DNA of 64,000 bases, taken from the NCBI RefSeq assembly GCF_018215265.2, contig NZ_CP136562.1, positions 310,001 through 374,000 of the forward strand, given 5' to 3'. Origin of the DNA: Paenarthrobacter sp. GOM3 (GTDB lineage: Bacteria > Actinomycetota > Actinomycetes > Actinomycetales > Micrococcaceae). The notes under the pieces were generated by a model, which did no database searches, was not told the DNA's origin, and worked only from the letters and a program-made list of their open reading frames with translations. Of the stretch, positions 7,729 to 16,226 are shown in pieces. Numbering within the stretch: the first letter of the stretch is position 1; each line of letters opens with the position of its first letter. The position numbers and the translations under genes were made by a program.

Positions 7729-8559
7729 ATGCCCAAGCGCCCCAACCCGGCGGTGAAAATCGCCCAGGAAACAGCACACAACGCAGTTTTCGACGCCCAA
7801 GGCAACCCCAAGCCCGGTGTCCACAATGTCCTGCTCAAAGCTGTCGACGTCCAGCGGCCACTGGTGCTGGCCAACCTTCGACGGTTGCAACGCAGGAACC
7901 CCCATGACTCTCCGGCGCAGCTTGCGGCAAAACTGGAACGCCACTACCTGCTCGCCATATCCGGTGGCGGTGCCGCCGTGGGCGCTACCGCCGTCGTACC
8001 GGGGATTGGAACCGCGGCATCGCTGGGCCTTTCTGCGCTCGCAACCGTGGGATTCCTGGAGACCACAGCCCTGTACGCGTCGTCTCTGGCCGAACTCCAC
8101 GGCATCAGGCTCACCGACCCGGAACGGTCCCGAACCATGGTGATGGCCATCATGCTGGGCGAGGAAGGCACGTCCCTGCTGGGCGCGCTGAGCGGACAGT
8201 CGCTGGGCCGCGGCAAGGGCGTCACCAATGCCTGGGGCAGGACCCTGACCAAGAAGATTCCCGGCAGCGGCTTCGGAGTCATCCGCGACACCATCCAGCG
8301 CGCCTTCCTGAAGAATCTGCTGAAGAAGCAGGGCGGCGCCTTCCTTGGCCGTGCCCTGCCATTCGGCATCGGGGCAGTTGTTGGCGGTGCCGGCAACCTG
8401 ATGATGGGCCGTGCCGTGGTGTCCAGCGCCAAGGAAGCCTTCGGCGTGCTGCCGGATACGGTGCCGGGTGAACTGCTGCCCAACGCGCCAAAGAACGTCA
8501 TTGTCAACGCACCCGAAAACCCTACGCTGGAAGGCGGTAACAGTGGATCTGAACGCTGA
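7729..8559 (+). CDS. Membrane-associated hypothetical protein, 276 aa
   Basis: Starts at ATG 7729 with GGAGAGGTGA upstream. The first 72 residues are soluble and basic; residues about 73-121 are a glycine- and alanine-rich hydrophobic stretch (LAISGGGAAVGATAVVPGIG and following), and 205-227 is a second one (GRALPFGIGAVVGGAGNLMM). This alternation of amphipathic helices with Gly-rich hydrophobic segments loosely resembles EcsC-like proteins, but I cannot assign a family. The last 17 bases overlap pxpA, so it probably heads the pxp operon and may be functionally connected. Confidence 0.72.
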   Translation: MPKRPNPAVKIAQETAHNAVFDAQGNPKPGVHNVLLKAVDVQRPLVLANLRRLQRRNPHDSPAQLAAKLERHYLLAISGGGAAVGATAVVPGIGTAASLGLSALATVGFLETTALYASSLAELHGIRLTDPERSRTMVMAIMLGEEGTSLLGALSGQSLGRGKGVTNAWGRTLTKKIPGSGFGVIRDTIQRAFLKNLLKKQGGAFLGRALPFGIGAVVGGAGNLMMGRAVVSSAKEAFGVLPDTVPGELLPNAPKNVIVNAPENPTLEGGNSGSER

Positions 8560-9292
8560 CCTGGGGGAGTCCTTTGGTTCCTGGACCATGGGCGACGACG
8601 CCTCGATGTTCCGTATCGTGAGCAGCGCCAACGTGGCGTGCGGTTTCCACGCCGGAGATCCCCTCACCATGCTGGACAGCTGCCGCGCTGCGTTCGAACT
8701 GGACGTTCGTGTGGGCGCCCATGTGGGGTACCGGGACCTGGCTGGATTTGGACGCCGTTCCTTGGATATGACTTTCGACGAACTCTTCGGGGACGTCCTG
8801 TACCAACTCGGTGCCCTGGACGGGATGGCCCACGCTGTGGGGGCTTCGGTGGACTACGTCAAGCCGCATGGTGCGCTTTACAACAGGATTGTCCATGACG
8901 CAGAGCAAGCGGAGGCCGTGGTGGCCGCCGTTCATGCCTACGATCCAGGTCTTCCCGTGCTGGGCCTGCCGGGTTCGGCATGGCTGAAACTGGCCGATGA
9001 ATCCGGGCACCCGGTCTTCCGGGAAGCGTTCGTGGACCGGGCCTACCTGCCGGATGGCACACTGGTCCCGCGCACCCAGGAAGGCGCCGTGCTGCACGAC
9101 CCCGCAGCTGTGGTGGCCCAAGCGGTGCGGTTGGCGACGCGCAAGGAAGTACTTGCCATCGACGGTTCCGTTGTCCCAGTGCAGGCGGACTCGCTCTGCA
9201 TCCACGGGGACACTCCGGGGGCCGTCAACATGGCCGCCGCGGTTCGGGAAGGACTGGAGCAGGCCGGCGTGCAGATCGAGGCATTCGCCTGA
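8543..9292 (+). CDS. pxpA: 5-oxoprolinase subunit A (LamB/YcsF family)
   Basis: A 249-residue PxpA, which with PxpB and PxpC hydrolyses 5-oxo-L-proline to glutamate at the expense of ATP in the cytoplasm. It begins DLNADLGESFGSWTMGDD (the family signature) and contains SSANVACGFHAGDP, GAHVGYRDLAGFGRR, YVKPHGALYN and CIHGDTPGAV, all hallmarks of the family. The start is GTG 8543, preceded by AAGGCGG, and overlaps the previous gene by 17 bases. pxpC follows 35 bases later, but no pxpB lies between or beside them, where it normally would. Confidence 0.93.
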   Translation: MDLNADLGESFGSWTMGDDASMFRIVSSANVACGFHAGDPLTMLDSCRAAFELDVRVGAHVGYRDLAGFGRRSLDMTFDELFGDVLYQLGALDGMAHAVGASVDYVKPHGALYNRIVHDAEQAEAVVAAVHAYDPGLPVLGLPGSAWLKLADESGHPVFREAFVDRAYLPDGTLVPRTQEGAVLHDPAAVVAQAVRLATRKEVLAIDGSVVPVQADSLCIHGDTPGAVNMAAAVREGLEQAGVQIEAFA

Positions 9293-9327
9293 TCCTGCGG
9301 TGCGGCTCTTTATAGGGGAGTGCGTTG

Positions 9328-10149
9328 GTGGGTGCAGTAGTAGTTGACCCGGGATCGTTGTCTTCCGTCCTGGGACCTGAACAAGCACTGGACCGTGCGT
9401 CCATGCATCTGGCCAATGCCCTCCTGGGCAACCCCGCCGCTGCCGGGGGCCTGGAGGTCTTACTGGGCGGCCTCCGGCTCCGATTCGTCACGGCCTCTGC
9501 AGTTTCGATCACCGGCGCCGAAGGCCTCATCACCCTCAATGGCTCGGAACTGCCCATGAACAAAGCAGTGCGGGTGGCTCCGGGAGCTGTCCTCGACGTC
9601 GGGCCGGCGCTTTTCGGAATCCGGTACTACGTAGCTGTCCACGGCGGGATTCCGCCTCAGGCCGAGCCGCTGCGGGCGGGCGAGGCCCTGACGTTTGGCC
9701 GTCCGAACCGCCAGGCCTTTCCGGAGGTCAAACAGCCTGCGCGCCGTGCGCTGGATCCGGAACGTCCAGTGGTCGTCAGGGTTTCCCCCGGCCCGGAAGC
9801 AACGAATTTCGGCGTCGGCTCGTGGCTCCGGTTGACCACCGAACCATGGATTCTCTCGCCGGAGTCGGACCGCGCTGGTGCGCGGCTGGCGGGGCGGCCC
9901 CTCGAGGCGGCCACAACTCACCCACGCGAACCCCAGCCGCTGCTGACCGGCTCGGTCCTGCTGCCGCAGTCGGGCCTTCCGGTGATCGCTTTGGCCGGCC
10001 ACCCGGCAACCGCCACCTCGCCCGTGATCGCGCTGGTCCGCGACGACGACCTGGACCTGATCGGCCAAGCGAGGCCGGGGCAGATGGTGCACTTACTGGG
10101 GGCCGCTGAGCCCGGCGCTCCTAGCCGAACAGCAGGTGCGCAACGGTGA
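9328..10149 (+). CDS. pxpC: 5-oxoprolinase subunit C-like (biotin-dependent carboxylase-like domain), divergent
   Basis: About 273 residues of the KipA/PxpC family. Recognisable are LANALLGNPAAAGGLEVLLG, ITGAEGLITLNG, FGIRYYVAVHGGI, SWLRLTTEPWILSPESDRAG and ARLAGRPLE. Normal PxpC proteins begin with a TTVQDLGRPGY-type stretch leading to GVPxSGAxD; here that stretch is shortened to SSVLGPEQALD, and the later TGGYP signature is TATSP. The protein may therefore be inactive or altered. GTG 9328 (or TTG 9325) follows GGGGAG. The 3' end overlaps the convergent DUF445 gene by 29 bases. Confidence 0.82.
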   Translation: MGAVVVDPGSLSSVLGPEQALDRASMHLANALLGNPAAAGGLEVLLGGLRLRFVTASAVSITGAEGLITLNGSELPMNKAVRVAPGAVLDVGPALFGIRYYVAVHGGIPPQAEPLRAGEALTFGRPNRQAFPEVKQPARRALDPERPVVVRVSPGPEATNFGVGSWLRLTTEPWILSPESDRAGARLAGRPLEAATTHPREPQPLLTGSVLLPQSGLPVIALAGHPATATSPVIALVRDDDLDLIGQARPGQMVHLLGAAEPGAPSRTAGAQR

Positions 10150-11467
10150 AGATGGCAAGCCCCGCCAGCGCGCCAACCACGGTTCCGTTGATGCGGATGT
10201 ACTGGAGGTCCTTGCCCACCTGGAGCTCGATCTTCTGGGAGGTTTCGTCCGCGTCCCAACGCGCCACCGTGTCCGAGATGACGCCAGCGATGTCCGACCG
10301 GTAGGTGTTCACCAGGTATCCGGCCGCGTCGCCAATCCAGGCATTGACCTTGCCGGCCAGTTCGTCGTCCTTGACCAGGCGCGTGCCGAAGTCCCGGACG
10401 GCACCTTTGAAGCGCAGGCTCAGTTCGCTGTCAGGGTCGTCGACGGCGTTGAGCAGCGCAGTCTTCACCGTTCCCCAGGTGCGTGATGCCAGTTCGCGGA
10501 CCTCGGGGTCGCCAAGGATCTGCGCCTTGATGGATTCGGCGCGCTCAATCATGGCTGGATCGTGTTGCAGGTCCTGGGCAAGGTCGGTGAGGTAGGCGTC
10601 GATGGATTGACGCACTTGGTGGTTCTGGTCGGACTGGACCGCCCGCATGAACTTGGACAGCTCCACGTACACGCGGTCACCCACCAGGCCGTCAACGAAC
10701 GTTGGCACCCAGAGGGGCGAACGGTCCGAAACGAGCCGGTTCACCGTTGCATGGTTGGCGTCCACCCAGTCAGCGGCGCGGTCCACCAGCAGGTCAACCA
10801 GCTTGTGGTGGTGGCCGTCCGCGAAGATCCGTTCCGCCATCCGGCCCACCGGTGGCCCCCATGGCGGGGTGAGCAGGTGTTTGCGGACCATGCCCTCGAT
10901 GACCGCTTGGACGTCGTCGTCATTGAGGACGGTGAACACGCCGCGGATCGCCGCGCCACCTTCCTTCGCTACGCGTTCGGCACCACCCGGACCGGACAGC
11001 CAAGCACCGGCTTTGCGGGCGATATCGATGCTCGCCAACTTCTCCTGCACAACCTCCTGGGACAGGAAGTTGCTTTCCACGAACTCGCTGAGCGATTCGC
11101 CAATCTGGTCCTTGCGCCGCGGGATGATGGCGGTGTGCGGGATCTTGAGGCCCATGGGGTACTTGAACAGGGCGGTCACGGCGAACCAGTCAGCCAGTGC
11201 GCCAACCATGCCGCCCTCGGCCGCCGCGCGAACGTACTCAAGCCACGGGTACTGCTTCTGGAAGGCGAACGCCACGGTGAAGATCAGGGCCATCCCGATC
11301 AGCAGGGCCAAAGCCAGCCGTTTCATTCGGCGCAGCGCGGCCGCTTTCTCCAGGTCTCCTGCCGAAAGATCGACGACGGCGGGACGAGCCGGTGCGGGTA
11401 CGGGGCCTGACGCCGGATGGGGGTTGGTGACGTCTTCAGTTGGGATTTGTTCAGAGTTCACCTGCAT
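10121..11467 (-). CDS. DUF445 family membrane protein
   Basis: A 448-residue protein from ATG 11467. After a Pro-rich N-terminal tail there is a membrane helix (LALALLIGMALIFTVAFAF, about residues 52-70), then the DUF445 hallmark EGGMVGALADWFAVTALFKY and IPHTAIIPRRKDQIG, a long helical domain, and a C-terminal membrane helix (VGALAGLAIFTVAHLLFG). DUF445 proteins resemble YjiN/YheB; their role is unknown, with envelope function likely. It is divergent from the GDPD gene (50-base gap), and its 3' end overlaps pxpC. No strong ribosome site is visible. Confidence 0.88.
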   Translation of the reverse strand: MQVNSEQIPTEDVTNPHPASGPVPAPARPAVVDLSAGDLEKAAALRRMKRLALALLIGMALIFTVAFAFQKQYPWLEYVRAAAEGGMVGALADWFAVTALFKYPMGLKIPHTAIIPRRKDQIGESLSEFVESNFLSQEVVQEKLASIDIARKAGAWLSGPGGAERVAKEGGAAIRGVFTVLNDDDVQAVIEGMVRKHLLTPPWGPPVGRMAERIFADGHHHKLVDLLVDRAADWVDANHATVNRLVSDRSPLWVPTFVDGLVGDRVYVELSKFMRAVQSDQNHQVRQSIDAYLTDLAQDLQHDPAMIERAESIKAQILGDPEVRELASRTWGTVKTALLNAVDDPDSELSLRFKGAVRDFGTRLVKDDELAGKVNAWIGDAAGYLVNTYRSDIAGVISDTVARWDADETSQKIELQVGKDLQYIRINGTVVGALAGLAIFTVAHLLFG

Positions 11468-11517
11468 TAGCCCAGCGTAGCCCCCGTGCGTGCAACCGCG
11501 TGGGCTACCGTATCTCC

Positions 11518-12405
11518 ATGACAAGCGACGACTTCGCCACAGCAAGGCCCAAGGTCTACGCCCACCGGGGCTCCAGTGCCGCCTTTGCCGAACACACCAG
11601 GGCTGCCTATTTGAGGGCCATCGCCGATGGGGCGGATGGCGTCGAATGCGACGTGCACCTGACACGGGACCAACACGTGGTGTTGTTGCACGACGCCAAC
11701 CTGGACCGAACCTCCACCGGGACAGGTCCGGTGGCCGAGTACACCCTGGAAGAACTCCGCGCACTGGACTTCTCGTCATGGAAAGGCGCCCGCATCCCCG
11801 AAGCCTATGGGGGAGTGGCCGATCAATTCCTGACGTTGCCTGAGCTGTTGGACATCCTCCGTGGGGCCGGACGCGACATCGGGTTGGCCATTGAACTCAA
11901 GCACCCAAGTCCCTATGGGCTGAAGCTTGAGGACCGGGTGTTGGCCGTGCTGGCCGAGGAGGGTTGGACGCCGGAGGATTCAAGGCTGGAGAACATCCTG
12001 GTGTCCTTCATGAGCTTCGATTCCGACTCGGTGCAGCGGCTGCTGGAGACTGTTCCAGCGCAGCATGTCTGCCAACTGGTGGACGACTACACGGTCCAGG
12101 AGATCCGGGAGGAACTGGGCCTGGGCTTCCTCACTGGTGGGGCGGTAGCCAACGTCATGAAGGCAATGCAGGAAGATGCTGAGCGCGTGCTGGACGAGGG
12201 GCAGGCGGGAATCGCAGGCCCCGGCATCGACTATGTCCGCGAGCATGCCCGCAACGTGCAGCGGTGGTTGGAGGCGGGCCGTGTTTTCCGGGTGTGGACG
12301 GTTGATTCCGAAAAGGACGTAGCCCTTTGCCAAGGCCTCGGCATTCATGAGATCACCACCAACAAGCCCGCGCAGGTCTTGGCGCAGCTCATGGTTTCCA
12401 GCTGA
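11518..12405 (+). CDS. Glycerophosphodiester phosphodiesterase
   Basis: A 295-residue GDPD-family TIM barrel that hydrolyses glycerophosphodiesters to glycerol 3-phosphate and an alcohol. The signature is complete: VYAHRGSSAAFAEHT, DGVECDVHLTRD with the metal-binding Glu and Asp, VVLLHDANLDRTSTG with the catalytic His, IELKHPS, and a C-terminal VWTVDSEKDVALC and EITTNKP. There is no signal peptide, so it is intracellular and probably acts on phospholipid breakdown products. ATG 11518 was chosen because the frame upstream to 11440 overlaps the DUF445 start and lacks a ribosome site. Confidence 0.93.
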   Translation: MTSDDFATARPKVYAHRGSSAAFAEHTRAAYLRAIADGADGVECDVHLTRDQHVVLLHDANLDRTSTGTGPVAEYTLEELRALDFSSWKGARIPEAYGGVADQFLTLPELLDILRGAGRDIGLAIELKHPSPYGLKLEDRVLAVLAEEGWTPEDSRLENILVSFMSFDSDSVQRLLETVPAQHVCQLVDDYTVQEIREELGLGFLTGGAVANVMKAMQEDAERVLDEGQAGIAGPGIDYVREHARNVQRWLEAGRVFRVWTVDSEKDVALCQGLGIHEITTNKPAQVLAQLMVSS

Positions 12406-12442
12406 CTTTTGGGGGTTACCGCGCTTGTGATTGAGTGGTCTC

Positions 12443-12877
12443 ATGTCACTTCGCTGGTCACCCAAGGCAACACATACCGTCTCAGCAATAGGCTTGAGCG
12501 CATTGCTCCTGGCCAGCGCCGCAAAGCACTTCCGTACCCCCAGGTTCTATTACCCCGTGGTTCCGGACTACCTGTGCCGCAGGGATGAGCCGGGGAGCCG
12601 TCCCAACGGGCCCCTTGCAGTGATGTCCCGCGAGGAATGGGTTGCGTCGTCGGGGCTGCTCGAGGTGGCTGCCGCCGTCGGGCTTCTGGTGCCGGCGACA
12701 CGCAAGGTGGCCGCTGACGCAACCACAGCCATGTTCGCTGCATTCCTTGCAGGGCATATTGATGCCCTGCGGCGTGCTTACGGGCCGAAAGGCACTGCGG
12801 CCGAGAGGCGTATCCACACCGTGCGGCTGCCCTTGCAGATTCCGCTCATCCTCTGGTCGTGGAGCCTGCGGAAATGA
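12443..12877 (+). CDS. DoxX-like small membrane protein
   Basis: A 144-residue protein with about four hydrophobic segments: TVSAIGLSALLLASAAKH, GLLEVAAAVGLLVPATR, ADATTAMFAAFLAGHI and LPLQIPLILWSWSL. The segment EVAAAVGLLVP and the spacing fit DoxX-family proteins, which are membrane proteins linked with thiol or oxidative stress in some species. ATG 12443 is preferred over TTG 12431. Its stop overlaps the azlC start (ATGA), indicating co-transcription with the branched-chain amino-acid exporter; why is unclear. Confidence 0.72.
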   Translation: MSLRWSPKATHTVSAIGLSALLLASAAKHFRTPRFYYPVVPDYLCRRDEPGSRPNGPLAVMSREEWVASSGLLEVAAAVGLLVPATRKVAADATTAMFAAFLAGHIDALRRAYGPKGTAAERRIHTVRLPLQIPLILWSWSLRK

Positions 12878-13632
12878 CCAGTGGTTCCACGCCCCTGAAA
12901 CTCAGGGAGTCGCCGGCATTCAAGATCGCCCTCTCCCTGAGCATCGCCACAGGACTCTACGGGGTTTCGTTTGGCGCCTTGTCCGTCGCATCCGGATTCG
13001 ATTTCTGGCAGACGATGGTACTGAGCCTCCTGCTCTTCAGCGGTGGTTCGCAATTCGCGTTCATTGGTGTCGTGGCAGGCGGCGGCTCCGGGGTGGCGGC
13101 CATGACAGCCAGCGCACTCCTGGGTTTGCGCAACGGCATATACGGCATGCAGATCAATGCGATGCTCCGGCCTGGCGGCTGGAAGCGCTACTTCTCCGCC
13201 CACGTCACCATTGATGAGTCGACGGCGACGGCGTCCGGCCAGACGGACCCTGACGAGCAGCGCCGGGGGTTCTGGACCGCAGGCATCGGAATATTCATCT
13301 TGTGGAATATTTTCACGGCCATCGGAGCCCTGGCCGGAGATGCCATGGGAGATCCGAAGCAGTGGGGCCTCGATGGCGCCGCGGTGGCCGCGTTCCTGGC
13401 CTTGCTCTGGCCGCGGCTGAAGGGCCGCGAGCCGTGGGCCATCGCAGCAGCGTGCGCATTGGCCACCGTCCTGGCGGTGCCCTTCGTGCCGTCGGGTGTT
13501 CCCATTCTGGTTGCTGCCGTGGTGGCCGGAATCATCGGGTGGTTCAGCCACGCACGCATGGATGAAGGGCTTGAACCGGACGTGGATCCTTACGCCGAGA
13601 AGCACCAGCAAGAACGCAGGAGTAACCCATGA
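12874..13632 (+). CDS. azlC: Branched-chain amino acid exporter subunit AzlC
   Basis: A 252-residue integral membrane protein of the AzlC family, the large subunit of a two-component exporter for branched-chain amino acids and analogues. Typical segments are LYGVSFGALSVASGFDFWQT, LLLFSGGSQFAFIGVVAGG, SALLGLRNGIYGMQ and FSAHVTIDESTATA. The ATG at 12874 overlaps the DoxX-like stop by four bases, with GGAG upstream. The C-terminal 30 residues are a charged cytoplasmic tail. azlD follows with another four-base overlap, so the two proteins are probably made in equal amounts. Confidence 0.93.
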   Translation: MTSGSTPLKLRESPAFKIALSLSIATGLYGVSFGALSVASGFDFWQTMVLSLLLFSGGSQFAFIGVVAGGGSGVAAMTASALLGLRNGIYGMQINAMLRPGGWKRYFSAHVTIDESTATASGQTDPDEQRRGFWTAGIGIFILWNIFTAIGALAGDAMGDPKQWGLDGAAVAAFLALLWPRLKGREPWAIAAACALATVLAVPFVPSGVPILVAAVVAGIIGWFSHARMDEGLEPDVDPYAEKHQQERRSNP

Positions 13633-13940
13633 ACCTGTGGCTTTGGATCCTGATCGCCTGCGGCCTGGCGTACCTCACCAAGTTGCTGGGCTACTTCGTG
13701 CCCGCCAAGTTGTTGGAAAGCCCCCGGATCATGCATGTTGCCGGCACCATGACCATCGGTTTGCTGGCGTCCCTGACCGTGGTCAATGCTGTCGCATCGG
13801 GGCAGGGCTTGGTTCTTGACGCCCGCATCGGTGCGTTGGCTGCAGCCGCCGTGGCACTCTGGCTTCGGGCGCCGTTCCTGGTGGTGGTGATTTCCGGTGC
13901 TGCCGCGGCTGCCCTGCTCAGGCTGCTGGGGTGGGGCTAG
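13629..13940 (+). CDS. azlD: Branched-chain amino acid exporter subunit AzlD
   Basis: A 103-residue protein with four hydrophobic segments, beginning NLWLWILIACGLAYLTKLLG and ending in VVVISGAAAAALLRLLGWG, as in the small AzlD subunit; IMHVAGTMTIGLLASLTVVN is the conserved central region. It is coupled to azlC by an ATGA overlap. Its TAG stop lies in a CTAG shared with the stop codon of the convergent TetR gene, so there is no room for a terminator between them. Confidence 0.9.
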   Translation: MNLWLWILIACGLAYLTKLLGYFVPAKLLESPRIMHVAGTMTIGLLASLTVVNAVASGQGLVLDARIGALAAAAVALWLRAPFLVVVISGAAAAALLRLLGWG

Positions 13941-14566
13941 ACAGCGTCAGTGAACGTCACGCCCGGGATGCCCGACTGTTCGGGAAGGGGCCGTGCAGGG
14001 CGCTCGGTGCGGATGGCGTCCTCGATCAGGGCGACGGGCCGCTTCCACGCTTCGGATCCCGGTTCCATCGTGTCCACAGCACCAATCAGCATGGCCACCA
14101 GCCGGACCATGTCCTCGATGGTGATGTCCCGGCGGAGTGAACCCTGGCCTTGGCCGCGCTCCAACAGGGTGGCCATGGAGCCGATGAGGCCACCGGTGAT
14201 GCCCATGAGGAGTACGCGGCGTCCGGCGACGGCGTCAAGGAGGTTCGCATCTTCACTGGCTACCTGCATCACGGCATCGATGACGTTGATGAGGCCCTCG
14301 GCGGCGTCCATGCCGTCAAGGGCTGCGGTCGCCACGGGATCCACGTGCTGGCGGAGTTGGCGGGAGAGGGCAGCGAGAACCAGCTGCTCCTTGTCCGAGA
14401 AGTTGCGGAACAGTGTAGCCGGGCCAACTCCAGCGGTGGCGGCGATGGTCTGCAAGGGCACTTCGGGGCCGTGTTCCCGGAAGCACTGCCTTGCGGCGGT
14501 AATGATCTTGTCCACATTGCGTGCGGCGTCTGCCCTGAGGGGCTTGCGTTCAGAGGGCTGTTCCAT
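13937..14566 (-). CDS. TetR family regulator
   Basis: A 209-residue repressor. The helix-turn-helix is at residues about 12-58 (NVDKIITAARQCFREHG, then LQTIAATAGVGPATLFRNF and SDKEQLVLAAL). The C-terminal ligand domain resembles the AcrR-type SbtR group, with SLRRDITIEDMVRLVAMLIG. The ATG at 14566 is used; upstream in-frame residues have no ribosome site. It is divergent from the thiamine-binding protein gene, and an imperfect repeat (AACGGACAGG, then CCTGTTGTT) lies at about 14582-14606, a possible operator. The neighbouring azlCD genes, transcribed convergently, may not be its targets. Confidence 0.9.
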   Translation of the reverse strand: MEQPSERKPLRADAARNVDKIITAARQCFREHGPEVPLQTIAATAGVGPATLFRNFSDKEQLVLAALSRQLRQHVDPVATAALDGMDAAEGLINVIDAVMQVASEDANLLDAVAGRRVLLMGITGGLIGSMATLLERGQGQGSLRRDITIEDMVRLVAMLIGAVDTMEPGSEAWKRPVALIEDAIRTERPARPLPEQSGIPGVTFTDAV

Positions 14567-14658
14567 GCTTGTCAGAGTAGCAACGGACAGGTCCCTGCCT
14601 GTTGTTACGCGGGAGTAGGCCGTTATATGACAAACCGGTACGTGAAACACTGGATTTC

Positions 14659-14991
14659 ATGTTGCTTGCATTCTCAGTCGCCCCTTCGGGCCAGCCCGCA
14701 TCCGCTGCCAACGGCGGACCCACCCCTGACGCCTCCGTGCACGACGCCGTGGCCGCCGCCGTCAAGATCGTCCGGGAGTCCGGACTCCCCAACCAGACGG
14801 ACTCCATGTTCACCACCATTGAGGGGGAGTGGGATGAGGTCTTTGACGTCGTCAAGCGCGCCACCGAGGCGGTTGGCCGTTACGGCAGCCGTGTTTCCTT
14901 GGTGATCAAGGCCGACATCCGCCCCGGTTACAGCGGCGAACTGACCGGGAAAGTGGAACGCCTCGAAGAGGCCATCACCGCCACGGACTAG
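14659..14991 (+). CDS. Thiamine-binding protein (MTH1187/YkoF-like family)
   Basis: A 110-residue ferredoxin-like-fold protein. LLAFSVAPSG at the N terminus, VRESGLPNQTDSMFTTIEGE in the middle, then EWDEVFDVVKRATEAV and RVSLVIKADIRPG are typical of the MTH1187 (DUF77) family, whose members bind thiamine or pyrimidine precursors. The cytoplasmic role is uncertain, perhaps vitamin sequestration or transport support. The start ATG 14659 gives the family's usual length; no clear ribosome site is seen. No thiamine riboswitch is recognisable upstream. Confidence 0.85.
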   Translation: MLLAFSVAPSGQPASAANGGPTPDASVHDAVAAAVKIVRESGLPNQTDSMFTTIEGEWDEVFDVVKRATEAVGRYGSRVSLVIKADIRPGYSGELTGKVERLEEAITATD

Positions 14992-15031
14992 CTCCTTTCC
15001 CCCGGCTGCTGCGAGTGCAAGACTGGGGCGC

Positions 15032-15703
15032 ATGATTGAACACGCCACCGAGCCCGGATGGGTTGATGTCGAGCGTTACCTGACTGACGTCGTCGTGCGC
15101 CCTGATCCTGCCCACCAGCGTGCCGTGACGTCCGCTGTCGAGGGGGGCATGCCTGCGATCGAAGTGGCGCCCAACGCCGGCAAGCTGCTGCGCATGCTCG
15201 TGCAGATGTCCGGGGCCCGACGCGTTCTTGAGATCGGCACCCTGGCCGGGTTCAGCAGCATGTGGATGGCCCAGGGACTGCCCGACGACGGCCGGATCGT
15301 CACGTGCGAATTCCTCCAGAAACACGCGGACGTCGCGCGAGCCAACCTGGATGCCGCCGGCGTAGGACACAAGGTGGACATCCGCGTGGGTGCTGCCCTG
15401 GACACCCTTCCCACGCTGGCAGGCCAGGAATCGTTCGACTTCGTCTTCATCGATGCGGACAAGGAAAACGACGCAAACTACCTTGACTGGGCCATGAGGC
15501 TCGGCCATCCGGGCACGGTGATCGTGGTGGATAACGTCATTTGGGACGGCGCCATCCTGGAACCGGAGCGGGATGAGGTGAACGCCCCGGGCATCGTGGA
15601 AATGCTGGAAATGATGGGGCAGGATTCCCGCCTCGACGCCACTGCCATCCAGACGGTGGGGAGCAAGGGCTGGGACGGCTTCGCGATCGCCCGGGTACGG
15701 TAG
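15032..15703 (+). CDS. O-methyltransferase, class I SAM-dependent
   Basis: A 223-residue methyltransferase of the caffeoyl-CoA/catechol O-methyltransferase family. Motif I is VLEIGTLAGFSSMW (65-78), the acidic end of strand 2 is VTCEFLQKHA (Glu93), and the metal-binding cluster is FIDADKEN (139-146) plus VVVDNVIWDG. Such enzymes use S-adenosylmethionine and a divalent metal to methylate a catechol-like hydroxyl. The start ATG 15032 gives a normal family length. A GNAT gene begins four bases after the stop, so the two form a unit; the substrate is unknown. Confidence 0.92.
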   Translation: MIEHATEPGWVDVERYLTDVVVRPDPAHQRAVTSAVEGGMPAIEVAPNAGKLLRMLVQMSGARRVLEIGTLAGFSSMWMAQGLPDDGRIVTCEFLQKHADVARANLDAAGVGHKVDIRVGAALDTLPTLAGQESFDFVFIDADKENDANYLDWAMRLGHPGTVIVVDNVIWDGAILEPERDEVNAPGIVEMLEMMGQDSRLDATAIQTVGSKGWDGFAIARVR

Positions 15704-15707
15704 GCCC

Positions 15708-16211
15708 ATGGATTTCACGATTCGACCGGCAACAGTGGATGACGCCGAGGCGATGGCCCTCATGCACGTCCAGTCCTGGCGGGAAAGTTATGGCCGCTTG
15801 CTGCCCCCTGAGTTCTTCGCGAAGCAAGAGGCTGCCCTGCCGGACCGGATTGAGCGGTACCGGACATTCATTGCCGCCGGGCACGCCAGGATGTTGGCCC
15901 ATGGGCCGGACGGGGATCTGGTGGGACTGGGTGCGTCCGGACGCGGCTCGGATGAGGACAGCCCCTGCGACGTGGAACTTTTCATGCTCTACACACTTGA
16001 ACGCGTCCACGGCCGTGGTGTTGGCCAGGCGTTGGTGGATGCCTTGATTGGAGATGGGGCAGCCTACCTCTGGGTCCTGGACGATAATCCGCGCGCCCAG
16101 GCCTTCTACCGGCGCAACGGCTTCCTGCCCGACGGCAAACGGCAATTGTGCGACCCATCCTGGTACTCGCTGCCGGAGCACCGGATGGTGCGTCCCGCCG
16201 TCGGGCATTAA
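15708..16211 (+). CDS. GNAT family N-acetyltransferase
   Basis: A 167-residue acetyltransferase. It begins DFTIRPATVDDAEAMALMHV, contains LFMLYTLERVHGRGVGQALV with the acetyl-CoA-binding Q/R-x-x-G-x-G/A pattern (HGRGVGQAL), and ends with YLWVLDDNPRAQAFYRRNGF, the usual motif B. It transfers an acetyl group from acetyl-CoA to an unknown amine. It follows the O-methyltransferase gene by four bases and is probably co-translated with it. Confidence 0.92.
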   Translation: MDFTIRPATVDDAEAMALMHVQSWRESYGRLLPPEFFAKQEAALPDRIERYRTFIAAGHARMLAHGPDGDLVGLGASGRGSDEDSPCDVELFMLYTLERVHGRGVGQALVDALIGDGAAYLWVLDDNPRAQAFYRRNGFLPDGKRQLCDPSWYSLPEHRMVRPAVGH

Positions 16212-16226
16212 GAACGACGCCGGACG

